Origin: Lachnospiraceae bacterium
GTDB lineage: Bacteria; Bacillota; Clostridia; Lachnospirales; Lachnospiraceae
Assembly: GCA_900770345.1 (NCBI GenBank)
Contig: CAAGKF010000185.1
Coordinates: 1-64,000 of the forward strand
Reading direction: 5' to 3'
DNA length: 64,000 nucleotides
Below, piece after piece: positions 8,862 to 16,959 of this stretch. The notes below the pieces were generated by a model. The model had not been told where the DNA came from. It made no database searches and worked only from the letters and a program-made list of their open reading frames with translations. Numbering within the stretch: the first letter of the stretch is position 1; the number at the start of each line of letters is the position of its first letter. Made by a program: the position numbers and the translations under genes.

Positions 8862-10217
8862 ATGAAAATTATAATTGTGGGCTGCGGCAAAGTAGGACTG
8901 ACCCTTGCTGAACAGCTGAACAGAGAAAAGCATGATATTACACTGATTGATTGTGACGGTGACACACTGCAGTCTATTTCCAACAGCATCGACGTTATGA
9001 GTGTAAACGGCAACGGCGCTGTTTATCAGGTTCAGATGGAAGCAGGAATCAAGGATGCTGATCTGCTGATCGCAACTACCAATTCCGACGAATTGAACAT
9101 GCTTTGCTGCCTGATCGCCAAAAAGGCAGGTAACTGCCATACCATTGCCCGTATACGTAATCCTGAGTATTCTGCGGAAATCAATTACATACGTGAAGAG
9201 CTGAATCTGTCCCTTGCCATCAATCCGGAGCTGGCAGCAGCCAGGGAGATCTCGCGGCTTCTGCGTTTCCCCTCCGCTATTAAAATCGAACCCTTTGCAA
9301 AGGGGCGGATCGAATTATTGAAATTTCTCATTCCTCAGAACTCCGTTCTCGACAATATGAAGGTTATGGAAGTGGTCAGTCGTCTGAAAAGCAATGTACT
9401 TATCTGTGCGGTAGAACGCGGAAACGACGTAGTGATCCCTGACGGAAATTTTGTTATGAAGAGCGGTGATAAAATCTCCTTTATCGCGCCGCACACAGAT
9501 TCCGCAGCCTTTTTCAGACAGGCCGGCATCGAAAATAATATTGTAAAGTCCGTTATGTTTGTGGGAGGCGGCAAGCTGACCTACTATCTCTGCCAGCTTC
9601 TGAAAGGTACAAAAATCAAGATCAAGATCATTGAAAAGGATGAGGAACGCTGCCGCTATTTAAGTGAGATGCTTCCGGAAGCCATGATCATCAACGGAGA
9701 CGGCTCCGACCAGCAGCTGCTGATCGAGGAAGGAATCGGACGGGTAGAGGCTTTTGCCTCTCTGACCGGCTTTGACGAGGAAAATATTATGCTTTCTCTG
9801 TATGCCGCCAGTCAGTCGAAAGCCAAACTGATCACCAAGGTAAACCGTATTGCTTTTGGAAATGTGATCGATTCTCTGAACCTGGGCAGTGTGATCTATC
9901 CGAAGATGATCACGGCTGACACCATCCTTCAGTATGTCCGCGCCATGCAGAATTCCATGGGCAGCAATATTGAAACTCTTTATAAGATCGTGGCGGACAA
10001 GGCGGAGGCTCTGGAATTCCGTGTAAACAGCGATACGCCTCTTCTGGGAATTCCTCTGGAAAAGCTGAAGCTGAAGGATAATCTTCTGGTTGCCTGCATC
10101 AACCGCGGCGGCCGGATCATTACACCCCGAGGCAGAGATACGATCGAGGCAGGTGATACTGTCATTATCGTAACCACTCATACGGGCTTAAATGACTTAA
10201 AGGATATTTTAAGGTAA
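8862..10217 (+). CDS. trkA: Trk potassium uptake system regulatory subunit TrkA
   Basis: 451 aa starting MKIIIVGCGKVG. ATG 8862 is chosen because AAAGGGG precedes it; an in-frame start at 8799 would add 21 unrelated residues overlapping the RNase G gene. Two tandem RCK units are visible, each opening with a Rossmann glycine motif (GCGKVGLTLAEQL near residue 7 and FVGGGKLTYYLCQLL near residue 230). The cytoplasmic ring binds NAD(H)/ATP and gates TrkH. trkH follows after 13 bp, so both subunits are co-expressed. Confidence 0.95.
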   Translation: MKIIIVGCGKVGLTLAEQLNREKHDITLIDCDGDTLQSISNSIDVMSVNGNGAVYQVQMEAGIKDADLLIATTNSDELNMLCCLIAKKAGNCHTIARIRNPEYSAEINYIREELNLSLAINPELAAAREISRLLRFPSAIKIEPFAKGRIELLKFLIPQNSVLDNMKVMEVVSRLKSNVLICAVERGNDVVIPDGNFVMKSGDKISFIAPHTDSAAFFRQAGIENNIVKSVMFVGGGKLTYYLCQLLKGTKIKIKIIEKDEERCRYLSEMLPEAMIINGDGSDQQLLIEEGIGRVEAFASLTGFDEENIMLSLYAASQSKAKLITKVNRIAFGNVIDSLNLGSVIYPKMITADTILQYVRAMQNSMGSNIETLYKIVADKAEALEFRVNSDTPLLGIPLEKLKLKDNLLVACINRGGRIITPRGRDTIEAGDTVIIVTTHTGLNDLKDILR

Positions 10218-10230
10218 AGGCGGGCAGAAT

Positions 10231-11670
10231 ATGAATTTTAGTATAATTATTTATATGCTGGGTTGGATATTGAACATAGAATCCCTGCTTATGATGCTGC
10301 CTGTGTTGACAGCGGTAGTTTATAAGGAACAGATCGGCTTCTGCTATCTGGCAGTTGCCGCGGTCTGTGCTGTTCTTGGCTTTGCGGGAACCCGAAAAAA
10401 GCCCAAAACCATGATGTTCTTTGCCAGAGAAGGTTTTGTAACTGTTTCCCTGGGCTGGCTGGTACTCAGTCTTTTCGGATGTCTGCCATTTGTAATGAGC
10501 GGAGAGATCCCCCATTTCATCGATGCGCTCTTTGAGATCGTATCCGGCTTTACCACTACCGGAGCCAGTATTGTTCCTCTGGTAGAGGAGCTGTCTTATG
10601 CTTCCCGTATGTGGAGAAGTTTTTCTCATTGGATCGGCGGAATGGGAATTCTGGTATTCATCCTTGCCGTTCTCCCTATGGTAGGAGACTACAACATGCA
10701 TATTATGCGGGCGGAGAGTCCGGGGCCTTCTGTAGGAAAGCTGGTTCCCAAGATCCGCATTACAGCCAAGCTTCTTTATTCCATTTATTTTGCTCTGACC
10801 CTTACGCTGGCTGTTCTGCTGCTGATCGGAAAAATGCCTGTTTTTGACGCAATCTGCATGAGCTTCGGTACTGCAGGAACCGGTGGCTTTGCCTGCCGCA
10901 ATTCCGGACAGGCTGATTATACCATGTACCAGCAGGCAGTCATTACTATTTTTATGCTGCTGTTCGGTGTGAATTTCAATGTATATTACCTTCTCCTGAT
11001 GCGCCGTCCCAAGGACGCCTTCAAATGTGAGGAGCTGAGAGGATACCTTGGCATCGTAGCAACGGCAATTCTGCTGATCACCATCAGCGCCCGTTCCTTC
11101 TTTCCGTCGCTGCTTCAGGCATTCCACCATGCGGCATTCCAGGTGGCATCCATTATTACCACCACAGGATTCTCTACTGTGGATTACAATGAATGGCCGG
11201 AATTTTCCAAATGTATCATTCTTCTTATCATGTTTGTGGGAGCCTGTGCGGGAAGTACCGGAGGCGGTATGAAGGTTTCACGTATCATGATCGCCTTTAA
11301 GGAAGTGAAAAAGGAAATGGCTGCTCTGGTTCATCCCAGAAGCGTAAAGGTCCTGAAATTTGAAGGGAAAGCGCTGGATCACGGGCTTCTGCGTTCACTG
11401 AATGCCTATATTATTGTCTATTTCTTTATCTTTTTTGCCTCCGTGCTGATTATCAGCCTGGATGGATATGATTTTATGACCACCTTTTCCGCGGTGGCAG
11501 CCAATTTAAACAACATCGGTCCCGGTATGTCCGTGGTAGGACCGGCATCCAATTTTTCAATGATGTCATATCTGTCAAAATCAGTGCTGATTTTTGATAT
11601 GCTGGCCGGAAGACTGGAACTGTTCCCTGTTCTGATCCTCTTTGCTCCGGGTACCTGGAAGAGGCATTGA
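10231..11670 (+). CDS. trkH: Trk potassium uptake system membrane subunit TrkH
   Basis: 479 aa polytopic membrane protein. The four pore-loop selectivity segments of the TrkH/KtrB superfamily can be seen: VSGFTTTGASIV, SFGTAGTGGFACR, ITTTGFSTVDYN and NLNNIGPGM. The assembly motif SHWIGGMGILVF follows the first repeat. Length is normal for the family. It forms a dimeric K+ channel/transporter gated by the TrkA ring encoded just upstream. No intrinsic terminator is clear after it; a palindrome and the rplU promoter come next. Confidence 0.95.
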   Translation: MNFSIIIYMLGWILNIESLLMMLPVLTAVVYKEQIGFCYLAVAAVCAVLGFAGTRKKPKTMMFFAREGFVTVSLGWLVLSLFGCLPFVMSGEIPHFIDALFEIVSGFTTTGASIVPLVEELSYASRMWRSFSHWIGGMGILVFILAVLPMVGDYNMHIMRAESPGPSVGKLVPKIRITAKLLYSIYFALTLTLAVLLLIGKMPVFDAICMSFGTAGTGGFACRNSGQADYTMYQQAVITIFMLLFGVNFNVYYLLLMRRPKDAFKCEELRGYLGIVATAILLITISARSFFPSLLQAFHHAAFQVASIITTTGFSTVDYNEWPEFSKCIILLIMFVGACAGSTGGGMKVSRIMIAFKEVKKEMAALVHPRSVKVLKFEGKALDHGLLRSLNAYIIVYFFIFFASVLIISLDGYDFMTTFSAVAANLNNIGPGMSVVGPASNFSMMSYLSKSVLIFDMLAGRLELFPVLILFAPGTWKRH

Positions 11671-11735
11671 AACAAAATTTATAAAGTTACAGTTTATAAA
11701 AGCAAAAGTTTATAAAAAGTTTATAAAAAGTGAAA

Positions 11736-11762
11736 TTTCCGGTTGACATTGTCAGCCGGAAA
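11736..11762. repeat. 27-bp near-perfect palindrome over the rplU -35 box
   Basis: TTTCCGGtTGAC (11736-11747) and GTCAgCCGGAAA (11751-11762) pair around ATT with one T/G mismatch. The left arm and centre contain the -35 hexamer TTGACA. No T-run follows, so it does not look like a trkH terminator. Placement fits an operator. Confidence 0.6.
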
Positions 11763-11771
11763 TGCTATTAT
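11743..11771 (+). promoter_or_regulatory. Strong sigma-A promoter of the rplU operon
   Basis: TTGACA (11743-11748), a 17-bp spacer and TATTAT (11766-11771). Just upstream (11677-11731) are four short TTTATAAA-type AT-rich copies that could act as an UP element. Transcription would begin near 11778, about 97 nt before rplU. Confidence 0.85.
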
Positions 11772-11777
11772 ATTACA

Positions 11778-11866
11778 GTATGCCGCACAGCGAGGTTTTA
11801 AGAGTCTGACTTTGTGAATTATTCATTGACAGAACACCGCAGCTGGCGAGTAATGATAATAGGAGG
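11778..11866 (+). promoter_or_regulatory. Putative ribosomal protein L21 leader
   Basis: The untranslated leader contains two related GC blocks, CCGCACAGCGAGG near 11784 and CCGCAGCTGGCGAG near 11837, separated by a short AT-rich helix region, then AGGAGG at 11861-11866. Structured L21 leaders are known upstream of rplU in Firmicutes and are thought to mediate autoregulation. Position and repeated blocks fit, but I could not fold or align it. Confidence 0.45.
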
Positions 11867-11874
11867 TGCCTTTC

Positions 11875-12183
11875 ATGTACGCGATTATTGCAACAGGCGG
11901 AAAGCAGTACAAGGTAGCAGAAGGCGATGTCATTAAGGTAGAAAGACTGGGCGCAGGCGCAGGCGAGACCGTAACATTTGACCAGGTGCTGGCTGTTAAC
12001 AACGGAGAACTGCAGATCGGATGCCCAACCGTAGCCGGAGCAACTGTTACAGCAACAGTTGAGAAGGAAGGTAAGGCTAAGAAGGTTATCGTTTACAAGT
12101 ATAAGAGAAAGACTGGCTATCACAAGAAGAACGGCCACAGACAGCTCTATACTCAGGTTAAGATTGAAAAGATCAACGCTTAA
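11875..12183 (+). CDS. rplU: 50S ribosomal protein L21
   Basis: 102 aa starting MYAIIATGGKQYKVAEGD, the conserved L21 N-terminus, and ending in a basic KRKTGYHKKNGHRQLYTQVK tail typical of the family. ATG 11875 lies 8 bases after AGGAGG; an in-frame GTG at 11866 overlaps that site and is rejected. First gene of the rplU-prp-rpmA cluster. Confidence 0.98.
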   Translation: MYAIIATGGKQYKVAEGDVIKVERLGAGAGETVTFDQVLAVNNGELQIGCPTVAGATVTATVEKEGKAKKVIVYKYKRKTGYHKKNGHRQLYTQVKIEKINA

Positions 12184-12194
12184 TTGTAAATGAT

Positions 12195-12536
12195 ATGATT
12201 CAAGCAACAGTATTAAAAGATTCCAGAGATTCAGGCAGTGTTCTCTACCGCGGGATTGTAATTGAGGGACATGCCGGATATGCCGAGGAGGGTGAGGATA
12301 TCATCTGTGCCGGCGTCTCCGCGCTGGCGATCAATTTTTTCAATTCAGTCGAGACATTTACGGAAGATGAATTTGAAGGCAGAGCAGGAGAAGAAGACGT
12401 TCAGTTCGAATTTCGCTTTACTTCAGATATAAGTCCTGAATCACAGCTCCTTATGAATTCTCTGATTCTGGGTCTTCAGAATATTGAGAAGGATTATGGG
12501 AAAACATATATTATCATCCGGTTTAAGGAGGTGTAA
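12195..12536 (+). CDS. prp: Ribosomal-processing cysteine protease Prp
   Basis: 113 aa. The catalytic pair is H26 (EGHAGYAE) and C38 (IICAGVSAL), with the 12-residue spacing of characterised Prp. The enzyme removes the N-terminal extension of L27, and the adjacent rpmA encodes exactly such an extension, so enzyme and substrate are neighbours. The start ATG 12195 has only a weak ribosome binding site, which fits low-level expression next to two abundant ribosomal proteins. The rpmA ribosome binding site AAGGAGG lies inside its last codons. Confidence 0.93.
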   Translation: MIQATVLKDSRDSGSVLYRGIVIEGHAGYAEEGEDIICAGVSALAINFFNSVETFTEDEFEGRAGEEDVQFEFRFTSDISPESQLLMNSLILGLQNIEKDYGKTYIIIRFKEV

Positions 12537-12539
12537 AAC

Positions 12540-12830
12540 ATGTTAAATATGAACCTTCAGTTATTCGCTCATAAGAAGGGTGTTGGTTCCACCAAGAACG
12601 GCCGTGATTCCGAGGCTAAGAGACTTGGCGCCAAGAGAGCTGACGGACAGTTCGTACTGGCAGGAAACATCCTGTACAGACAGCGCGGAACCCATATTCA
12701 TCCAGGCAACAACGTAGGCAAGGGTGGCGATGATACCTTATTTGCTTTAGTAGACGGAGTTGTTAAGTTTGAAAGAAAGGGCAGAGACAAGAAGCAGGTT
12801 TCTGTATACCCAAGGGCAATCAACGAATAA
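12540..12830 (+). CDS. rpmA: 50S ribosomal protein L27 with Prp-cleaved N-terminal extension
   Basis: 96 aa. The N-terminus MLNMNLQLFA|HKKG matches the Prp recognition motif, with predicted cleavage after A10 leaving the mature HKKGVGSTKNGRDS start found in other bacteria. The rest is canonical L27. Removal of the extension is needed because the mature N-terminus reaches the peptidyl-transferase centre. AAGGAGGTG precedes ATG 12540 by a normal distance. A strong terminator follows. Confidence 0.97.
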   Translation: MLNMNLQLFAHKKGVGSTKNGRDSEAKRLGAKRADGQFVLAGNILYRQRGTHIHPGNNVGKGGDDTLFALVDGVVKFERKGRDKKQVSVYPRAINE

Positions 12831-12837
12831 TTTCCGA

Positions 12838-12870
12838 GGGCTCCATACTTAGCGTATGGGGCCCTTTTTT
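12838..12870 (+). terminator. Intrinsic terminator after rpmA
   Basis: GGGCTCCATAC (12838-12848) pairs with GTATGGGGCCC (12854-12864), followed by six T. It lies between rpmA and obgE, so obgE is reached by read-through or an unseen promoter. Confidence 0.85.
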
Positions 12871-12904
12871 CTTCCGTTTCTGAATAGTACAGGAGGTGCT
12901 GTAT

Positions 12905-14194
12905 ATGTTTGCCGATAGCGCAAAAGTATTTATAAAATCCGGTAAGGGCGGCGATGGCCATGTATCCTTTCGTCGTGAGCTTTACGTTCCCAATGGCGGC
13001 CCTGACGGCGGCGACGGAGGCCGGGGCGGCGATGTGATCTTCCAGGTGGATACCGGAAAGAATACCCTGGTTGATTTTCGTCATGTTCGCAAGTATGTGG
13101 CAAAGGACGGCCAGGAGGGCGGCAAACGCCGCTGTCACGGCGCCGATGCGGAAGACCTGATCGTAAAAGTTCCCGAGGGAACCGTTATCAAAGACTTTGA
13201 ATCCGGCAAGGTCATCGCCGATATGTCCGGCAGCAATAAACGCGAGGTGATCTTAAAAGGCGGAAAAGGCGGCCTGGGCAATATGCATTTTGCCACTGCT
13301 ACCATGCAGGTGCCAAAATACGCGCAGCCGGGCCAGCCGGGCCAGGAACTGTGGGTGCAGCTGGAATTGAAGGTGATTGCCGATGTAGGTTTGGTGGGCT
13401 TCCCAAATGTAGGAAAATCAACTCTGCTTTCGGTTGTCAGCAATGCCCGTCCGGAAATAGCCAATTATCATTTTACTACGTTAAATCCTCATCTGGGAGT
13501 AGTGGATCTGGGAGGCGGCGCCGGTTTCGTGATGGCGGATATTCCCGGACTGATCGAGGGAGCCTCCGAGGGCGTAGGTCTGGGACATTCCTTTTTAAAG
13601 CATATTGAGCGCACGAAGGTGCTGATCCATGTGGTGGACGGCGCGTCCGTAGAAGGAAGAGATCCTCTGGAGGATATCCGAACCATCAATAAAGAACTGG
13701 AAGCTTATAATCCGGAGCTTCTGAAGCGTCCTCAGGTCATTGCCGCCAATAAGATGGATGCTTTGTATTCCGAGGAGGATTCCGAAAGCGTTGTTTCCAG
13801 ACTGAGAGCTGAATTTGAACCAAAAGGGATTCGTGTATTCCCGATTTCCGCTGTCAGCGGACAGGGAGTAAAGGAGCTTTTATGGCATGTAAATGAGCTG
13901 CTGAAGACGGTAGACGATGCTCCTGTCATTTTCCAGAAAGAATTTGAAATTGAATATCAGGGAGACAGAAGCCTGCCCTATACGGTTTCCAGGGCAGATG
14001 ACGGTGCATATGTAGTGGAAGGTCCCAGAATTGAAAAGATGCTGGGATATACCAATCTGGACTCTGAAAAGGGTTTTGATTTCTTCCAGAAATTCTTAAA
14101 GAATACAGGTATTCTGGAAGAACTGGAAAGAGCCGGAATTGAAGAAGGCGATACCGTTCGGATGTACGGACTGGAATTTGATTACTATAAATAA
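12905..14194 (+). CDS. obgE: Obg GTPase (CgtA)
   Basis: 429 aa. Start MFADSAKVFIKSGKGGDG at ATG 12905 is preceded by AGGAGG. Three domains are visible: the glycine-rich Obg fold (about 1-158), the GTPase domain with G1 GFPNVGKS, G3 DIPGLIEGA and G4 NKMD, and the C-terminal OCT domain (about 345-429). It acts in late 50S assembly and stress response. Placement behind rplU-rpmA is conserved in Firmicutes. Confidence 0.97.
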   Translation: MFADSAKVFIKSGKGGDGHVSFRRELYVPNGGPDGGDGGRGGDVIFQVDTGKNTLVDFRHVRKYVAKDGQEGGKRRCHGADAEDLIVKVPEGTVIKDFESGKVIADMSGSNKREVILKGGKGGLGNMHFATATMQVPKYAQPGQPGQELWVQLELKVIADVGLVGFPNVGKSTLLSVVSNARPEIANYHFTTLNPHLGVVDLGGGAGFVMADIPGLIEGASEGVGLGHSFLKHIERTKVLIHVVDGASVEGRDPLEDIRTINKELEAYNPELLKRPQVIAANKMDALYSEEDSESVVSRLRAEFEPKGIRVFPISAVSGQGVKELLWHVNELLKTVDDAPVIFQKEFEIEYQGDRSLPYTVSRADDGAYVVEGPRIEKMLGYTNLDSEKGFDFFQKFLKNTGILEELERAGIEEGDTVRMYGLEFDYYK

Positions 14195-14216
14195 ATATAC
14201 TGACAAGGAGAATCCT

Positions 14217-14510
14217 ATGACAAGCAAGCAGAGATCCTATTTAAAGGGGTTGGCTATGACAATTGATCCTGTTTTTCAGATTGGCAAATCCAGTCTGACA
14301 CCGGAGGTGACACAGGCTGTAAGCGAAGTTCTGGAAGCCCGTGAACTGGTAAAGATCACCGTACTGAAGAATTGTCTGGATGACGGCCGTTCCATTGCCG
14401 AGGTACTGGCAGAGCGCACCCATTCCGAAGTAGTTCAGGTGATCGGCAGAAAGATCGTTCTGTACCGTCCGGCGAAGGATGAAGCAAAAAGAAAAATCGT
14501 ACTTCCGTAA
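14217..14510 (+). CDS. yhbY: YhbY-type CRS1/YhbY (CRM) RNA-binding protein
   Basis: 97 aa starting MTSKQRSYLKGLAMTIDPVF. AAGGAGA lies 7-8 bases upstream of ATG 14217; longer in-frame starts overlap obgE. The family signature IGKSSLTPEVTQAV and the KITVLKN block are present. Known homologues bind pre-50S particles, consistent with its position behind Obg and ahead of rsfS. Confidence 0.93.
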   Translation: MTSKQRSYLKGLAMTIDPVFQIGKSSLTPEVTQAVSEVLEARELVKITVLKNCLDDGRSIAEVLAERTHSEVVQVIGRKIVLYRPAKDEAKRKIVLP

Positions 14511-14534
14511 TTGATTTGTTGGAGGAAGATAACT

Positions 14535-15173
14535 ATGGCAAAGATCGGAATTCTGGGCGGAACCTTTGACCCTGTCCATATAGGACATTTGTCTTTGGGT
14601 GAACAGGCCCAAAGACAATTTGAGCTTGAACAGATATGGTTCATGCCTTCCGGCATTCCGCCCCACAAAAAAGATCATCGTGTTACGGACGGCATTCATC
14701 GTCTGCGCATGGTAAATCTGGCGATCAGAGAAAATCCCCGGTTTATCTGTTCAGATTTTGAACTGAAGCGCGACGGCAATACCTATACAGCAAAAACGCT
14801 GAGACTTCTGCGGGAGGAATATCCGGAGCATACCTTTTATTTTATTATTGGCGCTGATTCTCTTTATCAGATCGAGCGCTGGTACCATCCGGAACTGGTA
14901 ATGGAACAAACGGTGCTCCTGGTGGCAGGCCGCGCTTATGAGGAAGAGCATCTGCCGCTGGAAGAACAGATTCAGTATCTGCAGGACAAATACAACGCCA
15001 GGATCTTTCCGATTGCCTTTGAAGAAATAGACATATCCTCGGAGGAGATCCGTAATACAGCCGCTGCCGGCGGTTCCATCAGCAGGTGGGTCCCCGAGGC
15101 TGTAGAGAATTATATCGTTACCCACGGGCTGTACAGAAGTGTACGCCGGCCCATGAGCTCAAAAGGAGAGTAA
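14535..15173 (+). CDS. nadD: Nicotinate-nucleotide adenylyltransferase
   Basis: 212 aa. MAKIGILGGTFDPVHIGHL contains the nucleotidyltransferase motif GGTFDPVHIGH; the second conserved motif DISSEEIRN lies near residue 170. It adenylylates nicotinate mononucleotide in NAD synthesis. GGAGGAAG precedes ATG 14535. The stop overlaps the next start by one base (TAATG), so yqeK is translationally coupled. Confidence 0.96.
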   Translation: MAKIGILGGTFDPVHIGHLSLGEQAQRQFELEQIWFMPSGIPPHKKDHRVTDGIHRLRMVNLAIRENPRFICSDFELKRDGNTYTAKTLRLLREEYPEHTFYFIIGADSLYQIERWYHPELVMEQTVLLVAGRAYEEEHLPLEEQIQYLQDKYNARIFPIAFEEIDISSEEIRNTAAAGGSISRWVPEAVENYIVTHGLYRSVRRPMSSKGE

Positions 15174-15778
15174 TGTCAATGGAAAATCAGTGCGGTCAGA
15201 TTATGATACTGCGCAAGAAGCTTAAAACCAAGCTGTCTCCCATGCGCTATGAACATTCCCTCAGTGTTTCTTATACTTGTATGAATCTTGCCATGCGGTA
15301 CGGCTATGATCTGGATAAGGCGGAGCTGGCCGGTCTGATGCATGACTGCGGGAAGCGTTATTCCGATGAAATCATTTTGAAAAAATGTTTAAAACACGGG
15401 ATTGAGGTATCAGACGCGGAATATAAGGCGCTGCCTGTACTCCACGCAAAATACGGAGCATGGCTGGCTGAACACAAGTACGGGATCGAAGACAGAGAAA
15501 TCCTGAATGCCATTGCCTGCCATACTACCGGTAAGCCTGATATGACTGTTTTAGATAAAATTCTTTATATTGCCGACTATGTGGAGCCGAGGCGCTATAA
15601 AGCAGACAACCTTCCCCAGATACGCAAGATGGCATTTATTGATCTGGATGAGACCATGTATGCCATTCTGTCCGGCACATTGGAATATCTAAAGAAAAAG
15701 GGCGGAAATATCGATCCTATGACCACAGAAGCATATGAATATTTTAAGAAGATAAGAGGAGGCATCAATGAACTCTAA
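15173..15778 (+). CDS. yqeK: YqeK-type HD phosphohydrolase (bis(5'-nucleosyl)-tetraphosphatase)
   Basis: 201 aa. HD-domain metal ligands are seen in YEHSLSVSYT, LMHDCGKRY, VLHAKYGAWLA, CHTTGKPDMT and DYVEPRR. YqeK proteins hydrolyse Ap4A and sit between nadD and rsfS in Firmicutes, exactly as here. The start at 15173 (MSMENQ) overlaps the nadD stop and is preceded by AAAAGGAGAG; a second ATG at 15179 is possible. Confidence 0.93.
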   Translation: MSMENQCGQIMILRKKLKTKLSPMRYEHSLSVSYTCMNLAMRYGYDLDKAELAGLMHDCGKRYSDEIILKKCLKHGIEVSDAEYKALPVLHAKYGAWLAEHKYGIEDREILNAIACHTTGKPDMTVLDKILYIADYVEPRRYKADNLPQIRKMAFIDLDETMYAILSGTLEYLKKKGGNIDPMTTEAYEYFKKIRGGINEL

Positions 15779-16118
15779 GGAAATGGTAAAGATTGCCTGC
15801 CAGGCACTCAGCGACAAAAAAGGCGAAGATATCAAGATTATTGATATCCAGTCTGTATCCGTTCTTGCCGATTACTTCATCATTGCAGACGGAAGCAATG
15901 TCAATCAGGTACAGGCTATGGCCGACAATGTGGAAGAAATGCTTGCCAAGGCCGGCTGCGAATGCAAACAGATCGAAGGATACCAGAGCGGAAACTGGAT
16001 CCTGATGGATTACAAGGACGTTATCGTTCACATTTTCTGCAGAGAGGACAGACTGTTCTACGACCTGGAGAGGATCTGGAGAGACGGAAAGACCTTTGTT
16101 AACGTAGATGAGCTTTAA
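15768..16118 (+). CDS. rsfS: Ribosome silencing factor RsfS
   Basis: 116 aa, starting MNSKEMVKIACQALSDKKGE. The family core is present: DYFIIADGSNVNQVQAMAD and EGYQSGNWILMDYKDVIVH. RsfS binds L14 and blocks subunit joining in nutrient limitation. The start overlaps yqeK by 11 bp. It is the last gene before a large bidirectional hairpin. Confidence 0.96.
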   Translation: MNSKEMVKIACQALSDKKGEDIKIIDIQSVSVLADYFIIADGSNVNQVQAMADNVEEMLAKAGCECKQIEGYQSGNWILMDYKDVIVHIFCREDRLFYDLERIWRDGKTFVNVDEL

Positions 16119-16162
16119 TAATAAACAACATTGAATCAGAAACAGATGTGTGAAAGCACAGA

Positions 16163-16228
16163 AAAGGCCGGTATCTGAACGGTCTGCAGAATTATCAAAT
16201 ACTGCGGACTGTTCAGATACCGGCCTTT
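16163..16228. terminator. Large bidirectional terminator hairpin between rsfS and lexA
   Basis: AAAGGCCGGTATCTGAAC (16163-16180) pairs perfectly with GTTCAGATACCGGCCTTT (16211-16228). The stem continues inward through about nine more pairs with two wobbles. The A- and T-rich ends make it usable from both convergent genes. Confidence 0.8.
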
Positions 16229-16287
16229 CCATGCCTTCTGAAAATGTTTTGACTGTGAATTTACATAAAATAATTATGTCAACTTAT

Positions 16288-16902
16288 CTACATCATACGA
16301 ATCAGTCCGATCACTTTTCCGAGAATCTGAACATGATCTGTAATGATGGGATCCATTGCATCATTTTCCGGCTGCAGCCGGTAATATCCTTTTTCCTTAT
16401 AAAATCTCTTCACTGTGGCAGAATCATCCACCAGTGCGACCACGATCTCTCCGTTATCAGCTGTGGATCGCTGCTCAACGATCAGCTGATCCCCCGGAAG
16501 AATACCTGCATTGATCATGCTTTCTCCCTTGACGTGGAGCATAAAGGTCTCAGCGTTGGGAAGAGCCTCCGCCGGAAACGGGAAATAATCCTCTATATGT
16601 TCATCCGCCAGAATGGGCTCACCGGCAGCTACCGTGCCGATCACAGGAATATTGACCATTTCTCTGCGGTTAAAATTGAACGTGTCATCAAGAATCTCTA
16701 TAGTTCTGGGCTTTGTAGGATCACGGCGGATATAGCCCTTTTCTTCCAGAGCGGAAAGATGAGAATGTACAGAGGAAGTGGATTTTAAATGTACAGCCTC
16801 ACAGATCTCACGTACAGCCGGCGGATATCCCTTTTTCAAAATCGTATTCTTTATATATTCTAATATTTCCTGCTGCTTCGCAGTCATCTTATCCTGAGCC
16901 AT
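16288..16902 (-). CDS. lexA: LexA SOS repressor
   Basis: 204 aa. An N-terminal winged helix (MTAKQQEILEYI to about residue 65) is followed by the S24 self-cleavage domain. The scissile bond is A93-G94 (GTVAAGEP); the catalytic dyad is S128 (KGESMI) and K165 (ATVKRF), with the 37-residue spacing of E. coli LexA. It represses SOS genes and is inactivated by RecA filaments. It diverges from a YneA-like gene, the arrangement of Bacillus, and the shared region carries four LexA boxes, two of which overlap its own promoter. Confidence 0.97.
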   Translation of the reverse strand: MAQDKMTAKQQEILEYIKNTILKKGYPPAVREICEAVHLKSTSSVHSHLSALEEKGYIRRDPTKPRTIEILDDTFNFNRREMVNIPVIGTVAAGEPILADEHIEDYFPFPAEALPNAETFMLHVKGESMINAGILPGDQLIVEQRSTADNGEIVVALVDDSATVKRFYKEKGYYRLQPENDAMDPIITDHVQILGKVIGLIRMM

Positions 16903-16930
16903 AAACTACCTCCTGCTTTTTTCTAAAAAT

Positions 16931-16959
16931 ATAGTAACATATGTTCGGGGAAAATGCAA
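16931..16959 (-). promoter_or_regulatory. lexA promoter
   Basis: On the minus strand TTGCAT (16959-16954), 17 bp, then TACTAT (16936-16931). The LexA box 16936-16945 abuts the -10, and the degenerate box at 16959-16968 touches the -35, giving autorepression. Confidence 0.75.

Noticed and set aside
10165..11130. 321-codon minus-strand frame opposite trkH
   Set aside because: Antisense shadow of a membrane protein gene, with polar low-quality sequence and no start signal.
11736..11762. Intrinsic terminator of trkH
   Set aside because: Stable stem but no T-run on either side, and it contains the -35 hexamer of the next promoter.
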